Assembly: GCA_900660155.1 (NCBI GenBank) | Contig: CABFPE010000206.1 | Coordinates: 154,855-218,854, forward strand | Direction: 5' to 3' | DNA from: Hofstenia miamia | Lineage: Eukaryota > Xenacoelomorpha > Acoela > Hofsteniidae | DNA: 64,000 nucleotides | Part shown: one piece after another, positions 34,265-45,234 of the stretch | Numbering within the stretch: the first letter of the stretch is position 1 | Layout: each line of letters opens with the position of its first letter | Notes under the pieces: generated by a model | Databases searched by the model: none | What the model was told of the DNA's origin: nothing | Seen by the model: the letters and a program-made list of their open reading frames with translations, nothing else | Made by a program: the position numbers and the translations under genes

Positions 34265-36073
34265 GTAAGTAACATTTTATCTTCTGCATTGAACAATTGT
34301 ATCCAAGTGTATTAAGAAATTTTAATAACACTTTTTATGGACATATCTATGAGTTGCACCCGCTCATGTAATGCTAGTTTTTGTGTGAAAAATTATTCTT
34401 GAGTAAGCTAATTTTAAATATATATTTTTCAATGAGAAATTCGATTTTTGTAAACATGTTCAAATTGTTTCCATACCTATTGTGCGGATAATGAGGCAGT
34501 CTGTTGCCCATGGAAACAACATGCACCTGTGTAAGCCCAGTTATTAATGATACATGATTAATATTAAAGTACTAATTGTATTCGATTTCGAACAGTTCAG
34601 GTGGTTTGTAATCAGAAAAATGATTCAAAGTCAATTTATTTATAAAACAGTTAATTAAATTGAAACTTTATTCTATACAGGCTCTAGCTTTGTATAATTC
34701 ATGTAAAACTGAAATAAGTTAATATCTGAAAGGAATTATGATCAAAACCGAACTGTATATACAACTTGTTAGAAATTTATTCTCTATGTATTTGTTTCAA
34801 CATAGATTATATCTCTCTAGTATTAGTACTAGTAGTAATCTAAAAAATTAGTTTGATAAAAACGAGCTTCAGATTTGCAAATCTCAATTTATGATTTAGC
34901 ATACATCACAGTAAATTGATATTTCAAACCATTTCACTTTAAAGTCTAAAAAGTTTTCTTTGCAGAACTCAAATAAAGCAACCTACCCTTTAGTAAAATA
35001 TACTGACAATCTTAATTTTATTGATTTTTTTAATGAAAATGTTCGCATGCTTGCTAGGTTTAAAAACAGACATTTATCTCCAAAATTTTCTATATCTATC
35101 GTACACATTTATACGGAAATAATCAGTTACGAATAATAAATATTTTGAAGAAATTCTGAAAAAGTTCAAAGTAAGTAATTTCTAATATTCATCATTGTTT
35201 CAGTAACAAACCATTTTGTCCACTGTTTTGAACAATTGTATCCAAGTCTATTAAGAAATTTTAATAACCATTTTTATGGACATATCTATGAGTTGCACCC
35301 GCTCATGTAATGCTAGTTTTTGTGCGAAAAATTATTCTTGAGTAAGCTAAATTAAAATATATATTTTTCAATGAGGAATTCGATTTTTGTAAACATGTTC
35401 AATTGTTTCCATACCTATTGTGCGGATAATGAGGCAGTCTGTTGCCCATGGAAACAACATGCACCTGTGTAAGCCCAGTTATTAATGATACATGATTAAT
35501 ATTAAAGTACTAATTGTATTCGATTTCGAACAGTTCAGGTGGTTTGTAATCAGAAAAATGATTCAAAGTCAATTTATTTATAAAACAGTTAATTAAATTG
35601 AAACTTTATTCTATACAGGCTCTAGCTTTGTATAATTCATGTAAAACTGAAATAAGTTAATATCTGAAAGGAATTATGATCAAAACCGAACTGTATATAC
35701 AACTTGTTAGAAATTTATTCTCTATGTATTTGTTTCAACATAGATTATATCTCTCTAGTATTAGTACTAGTAGTAATCTAAAAAATTAGTTTGATAAAAA
35801 CGAGCTTCAGATTTGCAAATCTCAATTTATGATTTAGCATACATCACAGTAAATTGATATTTCAAACCATTTCACTTTAAAGTCTAAAAAGTTTTCTTTG
35901 CAGAACTCAAATAAAGCAACCTACCCTTTAGTAAAATATACTGACAATCTTAATTTTATTGATTTTTTTAATGAAAATGTTCGCATGCTTGCTAGGTTTA
36001 AAAACAGACATTTATCTCCAAAATTTTCTATATCTATCGTACACATTTATACGGAAATAATCAGTTACGAATA
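34231..36073 (+). repeat. Tandem duplication of about 0.9 kb (exon end, intron, next exon)
   Basis: Copy 1 (34231-35135) and copy 2 (35137-36073) agree almost base for base. The exception is a replacement near the start of copy 2, which is longer there by about 33 bp (about 35175-35232). Each copy holds the end of one exon with its GTAAGT donor (34265 and 35171), an intron, and the next exon after TTTCTTTGCAG (exon starts 34966 and 35904). A third partial copy of the intron start is at 36319-36457. Confidence 0.93.
34966..35134 (+). CDS. Duplicated internal exon, copy 1 (recombinase-like gene)
   Basis: Follows acceptor TTTCTTTGCAG and reads in phase 0 from the donor at 34264. It includes YTDNLNFIDFFNE and VRMLARFKNR. 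It runs without its own donor into the start of copy 2 at ISYE, where the frame closes. It is therefore either unused or skipped in favour of copy 2. Confidence 0.5.
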
Positions 36074-36204
36074 CCAACTTACTTTAGTGAAATGCACAAC
36101 TAAGAGAAAAAGATAAATTGTCAAATTGGTCTATTGAAAAAATTGGTAATGTTCCTAGATTTGCAAATGTAGCAAAATTCTATAAAGATTTTGAAATCAA
36201 GGTT
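35904..36204 (+). CDS. Duplicated internal exon, copy 2, and following exon sequence
   Basis: Same start as copy 1 (YTDNLNFIDFFNE, VRMLARF). It continues past ISYE to a stop at 36116. In the next phase, 36118-36204 is open with NWSIEKIGNVPRFANVAKFY and ends at a possible but weak donor (AAG|GTTACA). One base appears to separate the two phases. The combined segment would correspond to the helical region before the recombinase core domain. The frame break means this part may be non-functional. Confidence 0.45.
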
Positions 36205-36318
36205 ACAAGATATCTCGTGTATATCTCATTTATTTATTTTATTTACACACTTTTGGGGAAAAATCTGTATTTTCAAATGAAAAAAGTTTCATTTAAAATT
36301 CAACCCAAGATTAAAAAC

Positions 36319-36457
36319 AACCATTTTTATGGACATATCTATGAGTTGCACCCGCTCATGTAATGCTAGTTTTTGTGCGAAAAATTATTCTTGAGTAAGC
36401 TAAATTAAAATATATATTTTTCAATGAGGAATTCGATTTTTGTAAACATGTTCAAAT
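36319..36457 (+). repeat. Third, partial copy of the tandem unit
   Basis: About 138 bp matching 35266-35403 (ATTTTTATGGACATATCTAT onward to TGTAAACATGTTCAAA). It ends abruptly in unrelated sequence. Confidence 0.9.
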
Positions 36458-37291
36458 GAAATGCCTTTATATTTGCGATCATCTACAATTTCTAACAAAG
36501 AAATACATGAAAGTGAAATAACAAAAAAGTATTGGTCCAATCTTAAACTACTTTTCTGATAAACGTAATATCATGCTAATCGATTTCAGTTCTGCTGTTA
36601 TGCAGCACTAAAAACTATCTAGATATATCTTCTAATGTTTTTTATTTGTATTTTATTACTGTCATAATTGGCAAGAATAAACCATTTTGCTCCTTCGTAA
36701 ATAACAATTTGAAATATAATGCTCGATAAAATAGATATGCTAAAATTTGTCCAATACACCTATGCTTCTAAATCTTTCATTGTAAAGGCAGCAGAAATTT
36801 TAATTGTGCCGATTGAATTTAGGAAACTTTGTAAAATAGCCGCTAGGAATTAGCTTTATCAATTTAGGATACTGGAAATGAGTATTTTTGCAATGTTTAT
36901 CTACCATAGCTGCTCTGCTCCTAAATTTGCTGTGATTCTGCAAAAATAGTAGTTTATGGCATTGCTTACTTAATAAGACATTTTGAATTGTTGTAGTAAT
37001 TGTATTAGCAGTAGTAGTATTAATAGTAGTAGCATTAGTTAAATAGAATTTAACTAAAATGCAGTTAGCTCAGAGTATTTAACCAAAAATCTTTTAATTT
37101 TCAGTTATTTGTTACTCATTACTCCGGAGTATTAGTTTTATATACTTCAAGATGGAAACAGAAAATCCAACTGAAAACTGCAAATTTGGGCTGATTCAAT
37201 TGAGATTTCGCTTAGGAATGGATTAAGCTAGTTCGCGATTGTAATAATTTAAAACTAATATTTTTTATATTTCTAAAATTCATTTGTTTAG

Positions 37292-37821
37292 ACTTATTTG
37301 ATTGCAAAGCGGATCAAGAAGACAACAGTTGAAATAAAACTGTCACATGTAATAAAGTTGAAAGCGTTCGTTCTCAACTTACAATTGTGTAAAGACCCCC
37401 TATATATGCAGAGAGAATTGAACGAAATGGTGGATAATGGAATGCAGGAAGCATCAGTGAGATCATACACAGGAACCTTTAAAGAGCATTTTCTGAAATT
37501 TGCCCGAAAGTACTCCTACATTAGTTTAACTGATGAGCAGCTGATTGTAGAAGAACTGGATGATTGTAGACAAAATTTTCAGGTAGAGTTTGAATTATCT
37601 TACTTAAATAACAACTAATTTATATCACATACATAGAGAAACAATTAATGCTTTCATGCCATTAACTTTTATGTGATTGATAAAATTTAGTGTGGTCGAA
37701 AAATCGAGGAGGTACTCCGAAAAAAAGAACGGGAGTCAGAAATGGCACTCTTAGAAGACAAAGCGAAATATTTCCAGTCTACTTTTGCCAATTCAATCAG
37801 CAATATTGTTAAAAAAATGAG
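37292..37821 (+). CDS. Two middle exons of the recombinase-like gene
   Basis: Exon 37292-37582 (97 codons) lies between TTTGTTTAG and CAG|GTAGAG. It reads ELNEMVDNGMQEASVRSYTG, then FKEHFLKFARKYSYI, fully open in phase 0. Exon 37691-37821 follows after a 108-bp intron (acceptor AAAATTTAG), also in phase 0, and gives a highly charged helical stretch (EEVLRKKERESEMALLEDKA) up to a donor AG|GTATTA. Both being open and phase-matched argues that they are real. The first part has the spacing of a helical core-binding (SAM-like) domain that precedes tyrosine-recombinase catalytic domains; this domain assignment is inference. Confidence 0.6.
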
Positions 37822-38168
37822 GTATTAATAGATATGTTAATTTAATAAATATTATTTCAGAAATGGAAAAAAATTTAACCTAGTATATTTATGCTGCTTA
37901 ATTAAATAGTTTTTGAAGCACAACTAAATGATATCTTGTTTTTTTACTCGATTTGATTTAAAAAACTCAATTTGATAATTTCCTAATGTAAAAAATAATG
38001 ATACTTTTAAAGTTACACCGGAAGTAAAGTTACAAAACTTTAGGTTTTGTTGTAAATATAATAATAATATTTTCCTAAAAATTCTAACATTATTAATGAC
38101 AATGGAAATACAAATTTTGTGTTGCTTTTCACGCAATTGTCATTGATGACATATTTATTTCATTTTAG

Positions 38169-38196
38169 ACTATCGAGAATGGAAACCGTCTTAAAT
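38169..38196 (+). CDS. Possible small exon
   Basis: After acceptor CATTTTAG, nine codons fit the phase of the donor at 37821 (LSRMETVLN) before a possible GT at 38197. The phase does not fit the next strong exon (39470), so another exon is missing or this one is not used. Confidence 0.25.
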
Positions 38197-39469
38197 GTAC
38201 AAGGTCATTCCTAATTTGGGAAAAGCAAAATATGGAAATTTCATTTGATATTTAGGCAAATATATATAGAGCAAAATTTCCTTTTTATTTACTAATCTAA
38301 TTGTTTTTACACAAAGGTTCAGCAATTCTATTTCTATACATGTCTATTTTTCCATGATTCTTTCATACTAAATTGTATATATTAACAATTATATCAGTAA
38401 ATAGATGCATATACTTTCCTAAAGTAATGATTTTCGAAATCGCTAATAAAATTTGTACAATAGATTTGTGCCCTAATGCTTGTAGTACCTTTAAAGTTAT
38501 CATTACTTTGAGCTTGAGAATGTTTCTAAAATATAGCTATATTTCTTAAATTAACAATTTTTTTTATAATATAATAATGATAAAGAAGCTATTCAAAATT
38601 TTGGCAAATTTCAAATATAGATTTTAATAATATAGCACCAATTTCATTTGCACTATATTGCTATTTAACATAACCATTGAGATTGTTGGAAAAATGTTTG
38701 TTCTAAGTGAAGCGAATTCATTGCATTTCTTAAAATGCAACATAAATATACACTAGGGCGCCATTTATGAACCCCACTGCATTTTGCCATTACTGCTTTA
38801 GTTACTGTCGCACTACTAATATTTTTGAAATAATACCTCTAAGTGTGTTATTATGGTTGACTCAATATTAAATTAAATAGTCTATGCAAGCCCTACTGTA
38901 ATCACGGCCTACGTATTTGCAGTAATATGGACGACAATGAGGCCAAAGACGTTTGCACGCCAGAATTTAATGAAACAAATCTATTTATGCTACCAATTTG
39001 CTATTTTATACATATCCACGCTTTTTAAAATATTTTCGTTTTTTATGGCAGTAAAATTTACATCCAAATATTATGATCCCACTAATGATAAACAATAATA
39101 TTTCTACATTTCAAAATCAATTGTTTGATGTGCACTGAAAAAGCATAATGCAGATTTACAAACGAACAAATATAGATCTAAAGTTTACATTTAAAGATGC
39201 AGCATTTACTAAAATCTATTTTATTTAACTTGTGAAACCCTCTAAATTGTTTAACAACCATTTGTTGTGAGGCAACTGTTATGATTGTAGGGCTACAAAA
39301 GTGAAAAAATATTGTGAAGATCTTTATTTTTAATACTTGAACAAAATTTGACCTATTTCGGTACATGCAAGAACATTTTATTGCTTCCTTTTGTTTTTGT
39401 ACTGCAAATCACAAGACTTTGATTAAAGTAAGCCTTAGTCCAGGTTAAAATTAATTACAACGGTTTTAG

Positions 39470-40208
39470 AAATGAAGAGACTATTCGTAAATATGCACTA
39501 CTTGATGTGCAAAAGCATATCGCTTTAACACTTTGGTTGGAGTCAGGGCACCGCACAGGCGTTGTTGCCAATATCACAACGGAAGAATATGAAAAATGTC
39601 TCCAAAACGATGATGATGTTCCTGTGATTTCTGTCATGGAACATAAAGAATTTTTGACTTATGGAGAGGCTCATTTGCCACTTTCAAAAAGAGCTTTTGA
39701 GCTAATGAAGCTCTACTATGAAAAACGTCATTTGCTTATCAGAGGTATTAACATATAACTATTTAAAGAATTCTATTTAAAGAGCCCAAGTAAAAAAAAT
39801 TAGGCCAAGTAAATTATAGATAACATATATTTAGAAAGCTCACATCAGCAGTCAGAAAATGAGTGGCCTAATAACGACGGACGCTTAGAAAAACGAAATA
39901 TTGCCAAAAAAATATATTTAAAAAAAAAGAGAAATTATTTCTTCCTAAACACAAATGGGAAAAAGTTTCTACCTAAAGAATGCGAAAAAATATGGAAAAA
40001 GTTAAATTTGAAAGTGCGCTTTATTCCAACAATATGGAGGAATGTTGTGGTCACAGAAGCAGCATTAACAGCTGAGAAGGAACAAGACAGGCAGCAAGTA
40101 TCTGACTTTTTGTGCCACTCGAGAAAAACACAAGATCGTGCATATCTACACACCAAAACAATCGCTAGAGCGAAAGAAACATTTCAGAAAATTTCAGAAC
40201 TGAAATGA
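39470..40208 (+). CDS. Tyrosine-recombinase-like catalytic domain, two exons
   Basis: Exon 39470-39744 (acceptor ACGGTTTTAG, donor AGAG|GTATTA) and exon 39835-40208 (acceptor ATATTTAG) join in phase 1 across a 90-bp intron. Together they stay open to a TGA at 40206-40208. Exon 1 has WLESGHRTGVVANITTEEY (Arg I in the G-x-R setting, then the helix) and VMEHKEFLTYGEAHL (candidate beta-hairpin Lys). Exon 2 has PTIWRNVVVT (the H-x-x-R box with Thr for His) and VSDFLCHSRKTQDRAY (the G-H..T...Y box, Tyr kept). Order and spacing fit tyrosine recombinases, close to uncharacterised animal proteins related to Crypton-type recombinases. The missing first His and the exon-intron layout suggest a host or domesticated gene, or a recombinase altered in activity. 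It is the 3' end of the 33.7-40.2 kb gene. Confidence 0.75.
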
Positions 40209-41258
40209 TCTTCAAAATTTGTAAAAACTTTGTTTAAAAAAGTACATACCTAGGGAATAATTAGATTTCAAGTGATTTGTTGATTGTAATAGAGTTGAAT
40301 AATAGTAGTCTTAATGCAGTAAATTGATTTTTTGATTAAATTTTTAGAAAAGATCTGTGAATCAATTGGCATTATTGAGATAGTATTAAGTTATATAAAT
40401 ATCTTTATAATTGCAATTTTACTAAAAATTTAATTCTAAATTTTACAATTCTTTGGAAAGGTTAAATGTATGTTTGACATGCTCAATGCATTTTTAATTC
40501 TTGAAATGAATCAATGATATTATTGTAAAATCAATAAATACACTTGTATTTTACAAATTTGCAACATAGCCGTAGCTCGCTCTAAATTCTTGAAGAACAT
40601 AGATGAAATTCTATTGAAGTACAAAGCAAACCGCAACTTTACTAGATGCTAAATCATTTCCATGGCAATATTAGGGTTATTTTGTTTACGAATGTTTTCA
40701 TTGACTTTAATTTTTAAATGAGTTTGATTTGAGGATTGAATTTGGAAGAAAATTCGTACTTTTTTGAACTTTAATATTCCAGAATTGTACATACTGAATG
40801 TCAACATGAGAAATGGTGTTTGGTGTAGAGGTTAATGCTCTTTTGAGATATCGCCGACTTATTTCATGAGCATAACCTGTGAAATCTGCAACAGAGTGTA
40901 CGCTTTTGTAATATGCAGTAATGATGATCGTATATAGCATTTTAAAAATAAAATGGTAGTCTTTCAAAATATATTTGTTATTCGAGATATTTTTTCAAAT
41001 ACTTCACATAAATAATTAATAATCTTCTTTGTATTTCTGCTAACTTAACACATAGCGTTTATCGTTGTATTCTTGTCAATATTATTGGTCAATGTTGGTC
41101 AAAAATTGAGTGACCCGTTTCCATCCTGCTCCGAACAAAATGGAAAATTTATAAATCGGTGAATATATTTTAATCACAATTTAACTATTCAAGTAGATTA
41201 CATGTAATTTGCAAAATTATTTAAAAAATATATTATTAATAATGATTTTAATAAATAC
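40209..41258. other. 3' flank of the recombinase-like gene
   Basis: Possible AATAAA polyadenylation signal near 40531. No other gene was seen; the 86-codon minus frame (40707-40967) has no recognisable features. Confidence 0.5.
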
Positions 41259-41297
41259 CATGGACTTCTACGATATAAATTATCGTAGAAGTCCATG
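41259..41297. repeat. Perfect 17-bp palindrome with 5-bp loop
   Basis: CATGGACTTCTACGATA at 41259-41275 and its exact complement at 41281-41297, with TAAAT between. It could be a strong hairpin, a collapsed MITE or a two-fold protein-binding site. Confidence 0.95.
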
Positions 41298-44200
41298 TAC
41301 ATAAAAAAAGAAATTTGAACTAAATGTATATATAATTGAAATTTGTAACTATAAAATGGACCAATGTTACTGCCGCTTAAGGCAGATATCTAATTTCTGT
41401 GAACAGTTCATGTATCAAATTTTGTATATGATGCAAATTTCAAAATGCCCAAGTTCAACTAAAAATTTAGTTTTTAAAATTTCTCTAACTTCCAAATCGA
41501 ACGTCTATGTTTGATACTTAAATGCTTTGCTTCTATTTGCTACCAGTACAATGCTGTCTGCTGGTAATTATTATAAGCTTTTTGATCTATAGTAAATCAA
41601 AATTTAACAATATTGAAAATGAATAGTTAGCATAGTATAATCAACTTAAATTTGGAACGGAATTCCAATTAGACCTTCAGCATTTTACGTTAGAAGGCAA
41701 TTAATGGGGATTTTTATACTCTCGGGGAAGTGCAGGACTTCACATTTTATTGCCAAATAACTCTTAAATGAAATCAATTTACATATATCTATATATTATT
41801 AAGAAACAAATATAGATACAAGCTATTATTTAGAGAAAATCAATATAAATAGTTTAATATAATTTTAGTAAAATTCAATGAATCGGCATTTTAATTGAGT
41901 TACTATTGAATAAATGTTATAACTTAAGAATTCTGAAATCATGTTAATGTTATTCTCATATCACTGTAAATGAGAAATTAATATTTAGATATATTGAAAT
42001 GAACGCACCCAAAATTATTCAATTCAGCATATTGACAAACATCTGCTGATTTCGCAACTTCAATTTTCCATATTATTTCTCAAAATTATTTATATTAAGA
42101 TGTTGTCTAAGTATTTACAATATCATTGTGAAGTAAATTTCAAATGTTTACAATTATATATGCTATTTCCATTATATTTCGGCAATCATTTATTTATATA
42201 CATATAGGTTTGAGCGAAATACATTTTAGTTTTCTTGTATTTCTGTTAAAAAAGAAATGCAAGTTATGAAATTCAAATAATTTAATTGAACTGCCGTTTT
42301 GTAGAATTGAAATTTCTCAGCACTGCCGGTTAATTGACTTTTGAGAAATTCTAAGTTGGACATATGGGCAAATATCTGCCGGTCCTTTAACTTTGAGTAA
42401 AGTCGAAAGACCGGCAGAATCTGGCGAAGGAATTCAATTTAACGGCAAAATTCTGCCTATTTATTGAAGAGCATGTTTGCCTCATAAAAAATTCTTACTT
42501 TATCAATTAAAATTTAACTTAACAAAGATTTTCTCTAATCCAATTAATAATTATTTCTTTAAATATAATACTAACTATATATTTCCCAAATGATTTTCCA
42601 ATGTTTTTTGCAAAATTTAAGCAGCAATTACATATCTACGTACTTCATATTTCTCAAGATAGATTAAATTATTTGTAAAATGTTTGAAATTCGAATAGAC
42701 ATCAAGAGAAAGCATACATACACTTTTTACTGTATACCCAACTATGCTAGATAAATGTATTCCAATTTGATTTAGAAGTACACAATAACATATATATATA
42801 TATGTAAATTTTAAATTCTTCGAATGCTGTCACATCTGCTTTCAGTCGGCTTTCGATTGGATTAGCCCTATTTTTTACTAGCCTTGTCTAGGCTTGACAT
42901 GGATTTCGCACAAAATCAATTGAGATTCAGCTGGGATTATTTAGTTTGCATTAAGCTGATTGAGAGCAAGGATGAATTCGTAGAAATGGATTAGATAAAC
43001 CATGCAGATGTGAAGATTATCCTCATCTGCGCAGATTAAATATTGGTTAGTTGGGAAATATTAAGGATCACAACTATTTCTTACGTTTTCGCGTCGTATT
43101 TATGTGAATTTTGGTGAGAATAATTATAATATGAATAATTTCCTACGCCAAATGCATCACTACATTGTATCCCCTTATTATTTTCCAATTATTTATTTTG
43201 TTGGGCTATTTCTAGTGTATATTTTTAACTTTTAACTTTGATATTGGACTTTTAAATTACTATATTTCAATTTGAATTTTGAAATTGCAAGGTTAAGCAA
43301 TTTATCATTTTAATAGAATATACATATATTTATTGTGAAATATGCATAATAAATAATTTCTAATAACAAATCACCTAAATTATTCGAATTATTAATTATT
43401 TTGTCAAAGCCATAAGTCATTCCTTGCCGTTTGTTTAATCTTGTTAAAAATGATTTGATTTAAAGAGGTATAACTTCCTCATTTAATAGTTTGGCCACTC
43501 TAGCAGTAGTTTATAAACTGGCTAATTAAATATAATTTTGGTTTATTACTTCGTATTTCATTATTGAATGCACACAAAGTGTGAACAGTCACACAAATTT
43601 ATAGAATTATTGTTTCTATTAACACATAATTTATTTTCAAAGTAGTAAGTAATTTCTCCAAATCATGTAAAAATTAGCTTAAAATTCATGTTTGTATTAG
43701 CAAACAAACTATTAGAAATCAAATAGAAACTGTGTTGAGAAAGAATTGATATAGTTTGAAATACTATTACATTTGTCAGTTTCACCACGTGCAGCACGTG
43801 CTCTTCTAGAAATCAAGTGTGTTGACACTTATGAGGACGTCATGCACATTTGAATATCTTAACAGAGAAGTATTTTGTCAATCATATCTATTTTATAGGA
43901 GCATTTATATAAATATTTCATCCCTACAAACATAAGAAATAATGTTTTGAGTTAGGTTTAGGAAAAGTTATTTGCAATAATCACAATTAAAAATGACAAC
44001 ATTAAAAAATTACGACATTAAAAATACTACATTGAAAATTTTACCCATTTAGGCTTGCATTAAGTAAAAACAAGATTAAATATAAGAAAACTTTATTATA
44101 ACATGTATCACTAATTATCAAACACTAATGAAGCTACATTTTGTGGCATCACCCTCTACAATTACAAATATTTCGTAATTAATAATTCGAAATTATTAAA

Positions 44201-44499
44201 TGTTAAATTGTGCACCATTTAAATGAATTTGTAAATGCCTCGAGTGACGTAATTGGATTAGACAATCTGTGCTATTTTTTGAATGTTTAATATTTCTGCC
44301 GTGCAGTATTTCTGATTTTTGTTATTATTGTACCAATGGTCATGAGGCACCTGCTCATATTTACAGTATGCTTTAGTGTCACGTTTTGTTTATTATTACC
44401 AGTTTTCTTTTCTTTAAATACGATGTTTTTGTTAAACAATGTTCAATAGAATTTACTCAATGCTTATTTTTTGTTGTGTACGTAATTTCTTAAAAATGC
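41298..44499. other. AT-rich intergenic DNA with small palindromes
   Basis: No gene was recognised over 3.2 kb. It contains the hairpin at 42376-42417, a short AT run at about 42788-42802 and a double E-box palindrome at 43786-43800. Confidence 0.6.
42376..42417. repeat. Composite hairpin with GC-rich 9-bp stem
   Basis: CTGCCGGTC (42376-42384) pairs with GACCGGCAG (42409-42417). Inside it TTT/AAA and ACTTT/AAAGT pair around a GAGT loop. CTGCCGGT-like copies occur in the flanks (about 42335), so it may be the core of a palindromic repeat element covering about 42290-42465. Confidence 0.8.
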
Positions 44500-44539
44500 T
44501 TTTCTAAATTACTGATTTTTACCGAGGGTGCCTTGTTCA

Positions 44540-44987
44540 GGTACAGCTTTACAAGCCCATCACTATGGCACTTCGGCAAGTATAGGAATAGGGCCTTACA
44601 CAACTGCTTGCCGGAATAGGGCTTTACACAACTGCTTGCCATTCATTATGTTTTATATTTTATTGCAGCACCTAAATTGCACGAGCTGAGGCCTGCACCA
44701 AGTTTAGGTTTATTAGCACATAGGGCACACTTTCACCCAAGAGCTTTTAGAGCTTCTCTCCATCTCTTCGTTTAAATTAGGGCTCAGTCTAAAACGACTC
44801 TTGCTTATAAGTTTCTCTGTTTTGGGTCGGCCAAGTGTGGCCATGCACCCTTCCCTTACCTGATCTCCTGGCTTCCTTTAACTTTGACTAAGAATAGGTT
44901 CATTTGGCTCTGGAGTCAGGTTTTTAGTTATTGAGACATTGGCAAATCCTGGTGTTCTACTGCGCAGATTTTCATGCCGATGCCACA
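44540..44987 (+). repeat. Putative 5' LTR of the gypsy element
   Basis: The block at 44954-44987 (ending CAGATTTTCATGCCGATGCC ACA) recurs at 51832-51865 with few changes. GGTACAGCTT near 44540 also has a counterpart near 51472, giving similar lengths to the shared end. Most of the interior does not align by eye. The putative LTR is followed at once by a TGG-starting primer binding site, which is the best evidence for its right border; the left border is uncertain. Confidence 0.5.
44585..44640 (+). repeat. 28-bp unit repeated twice
   Basis: GGAATAGGGC[C/T]TTACACAACT then GCTTGCC, head to tail with one base different, inside the putative 5' LTR. Confidence 0.93.
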
Positions 44988-45003
44988 TGGCGACCATGAC
45001 AGG
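44988..45003 (+). other. Putative primer binding site
   Basis: TGGCGACCATGACAGG directly after the LTR end CACA. The TGG start is complementary to a tRNA CCA 3' end. I could not identify the cognate tRNA. Confidence 0.5.
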
Positions 45004-45234
45004 CCTCTCCTTATTGACGTACATTTCATAATAAATGGTACCTCTGTAAACGGGATCCTCAAAGAAGAACTATACAAGGGAATGTGCAAAATTACTGGAA
45101 GTTAGAGAAGACTAATCATTTGGAAGTGCACAACAACCTACTTGGCTGAAACATCTTGCTGCTGATAGCTTAAACTGCAGAAATTTTTTATCCTAACTAG
45201 TAAAGCCTAACCTTACCACCGAAGATCGCCATTG

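Noticed and set aside
38930-39029. Short frame after TTTGCAG with a VCTPEFNETNLFMLPICYF stretch that faintly resembles an anoctamin exon
   Set aside because: Key cysteines are not conserved, there is no donor, and no other anoctamin exon lies in the window.
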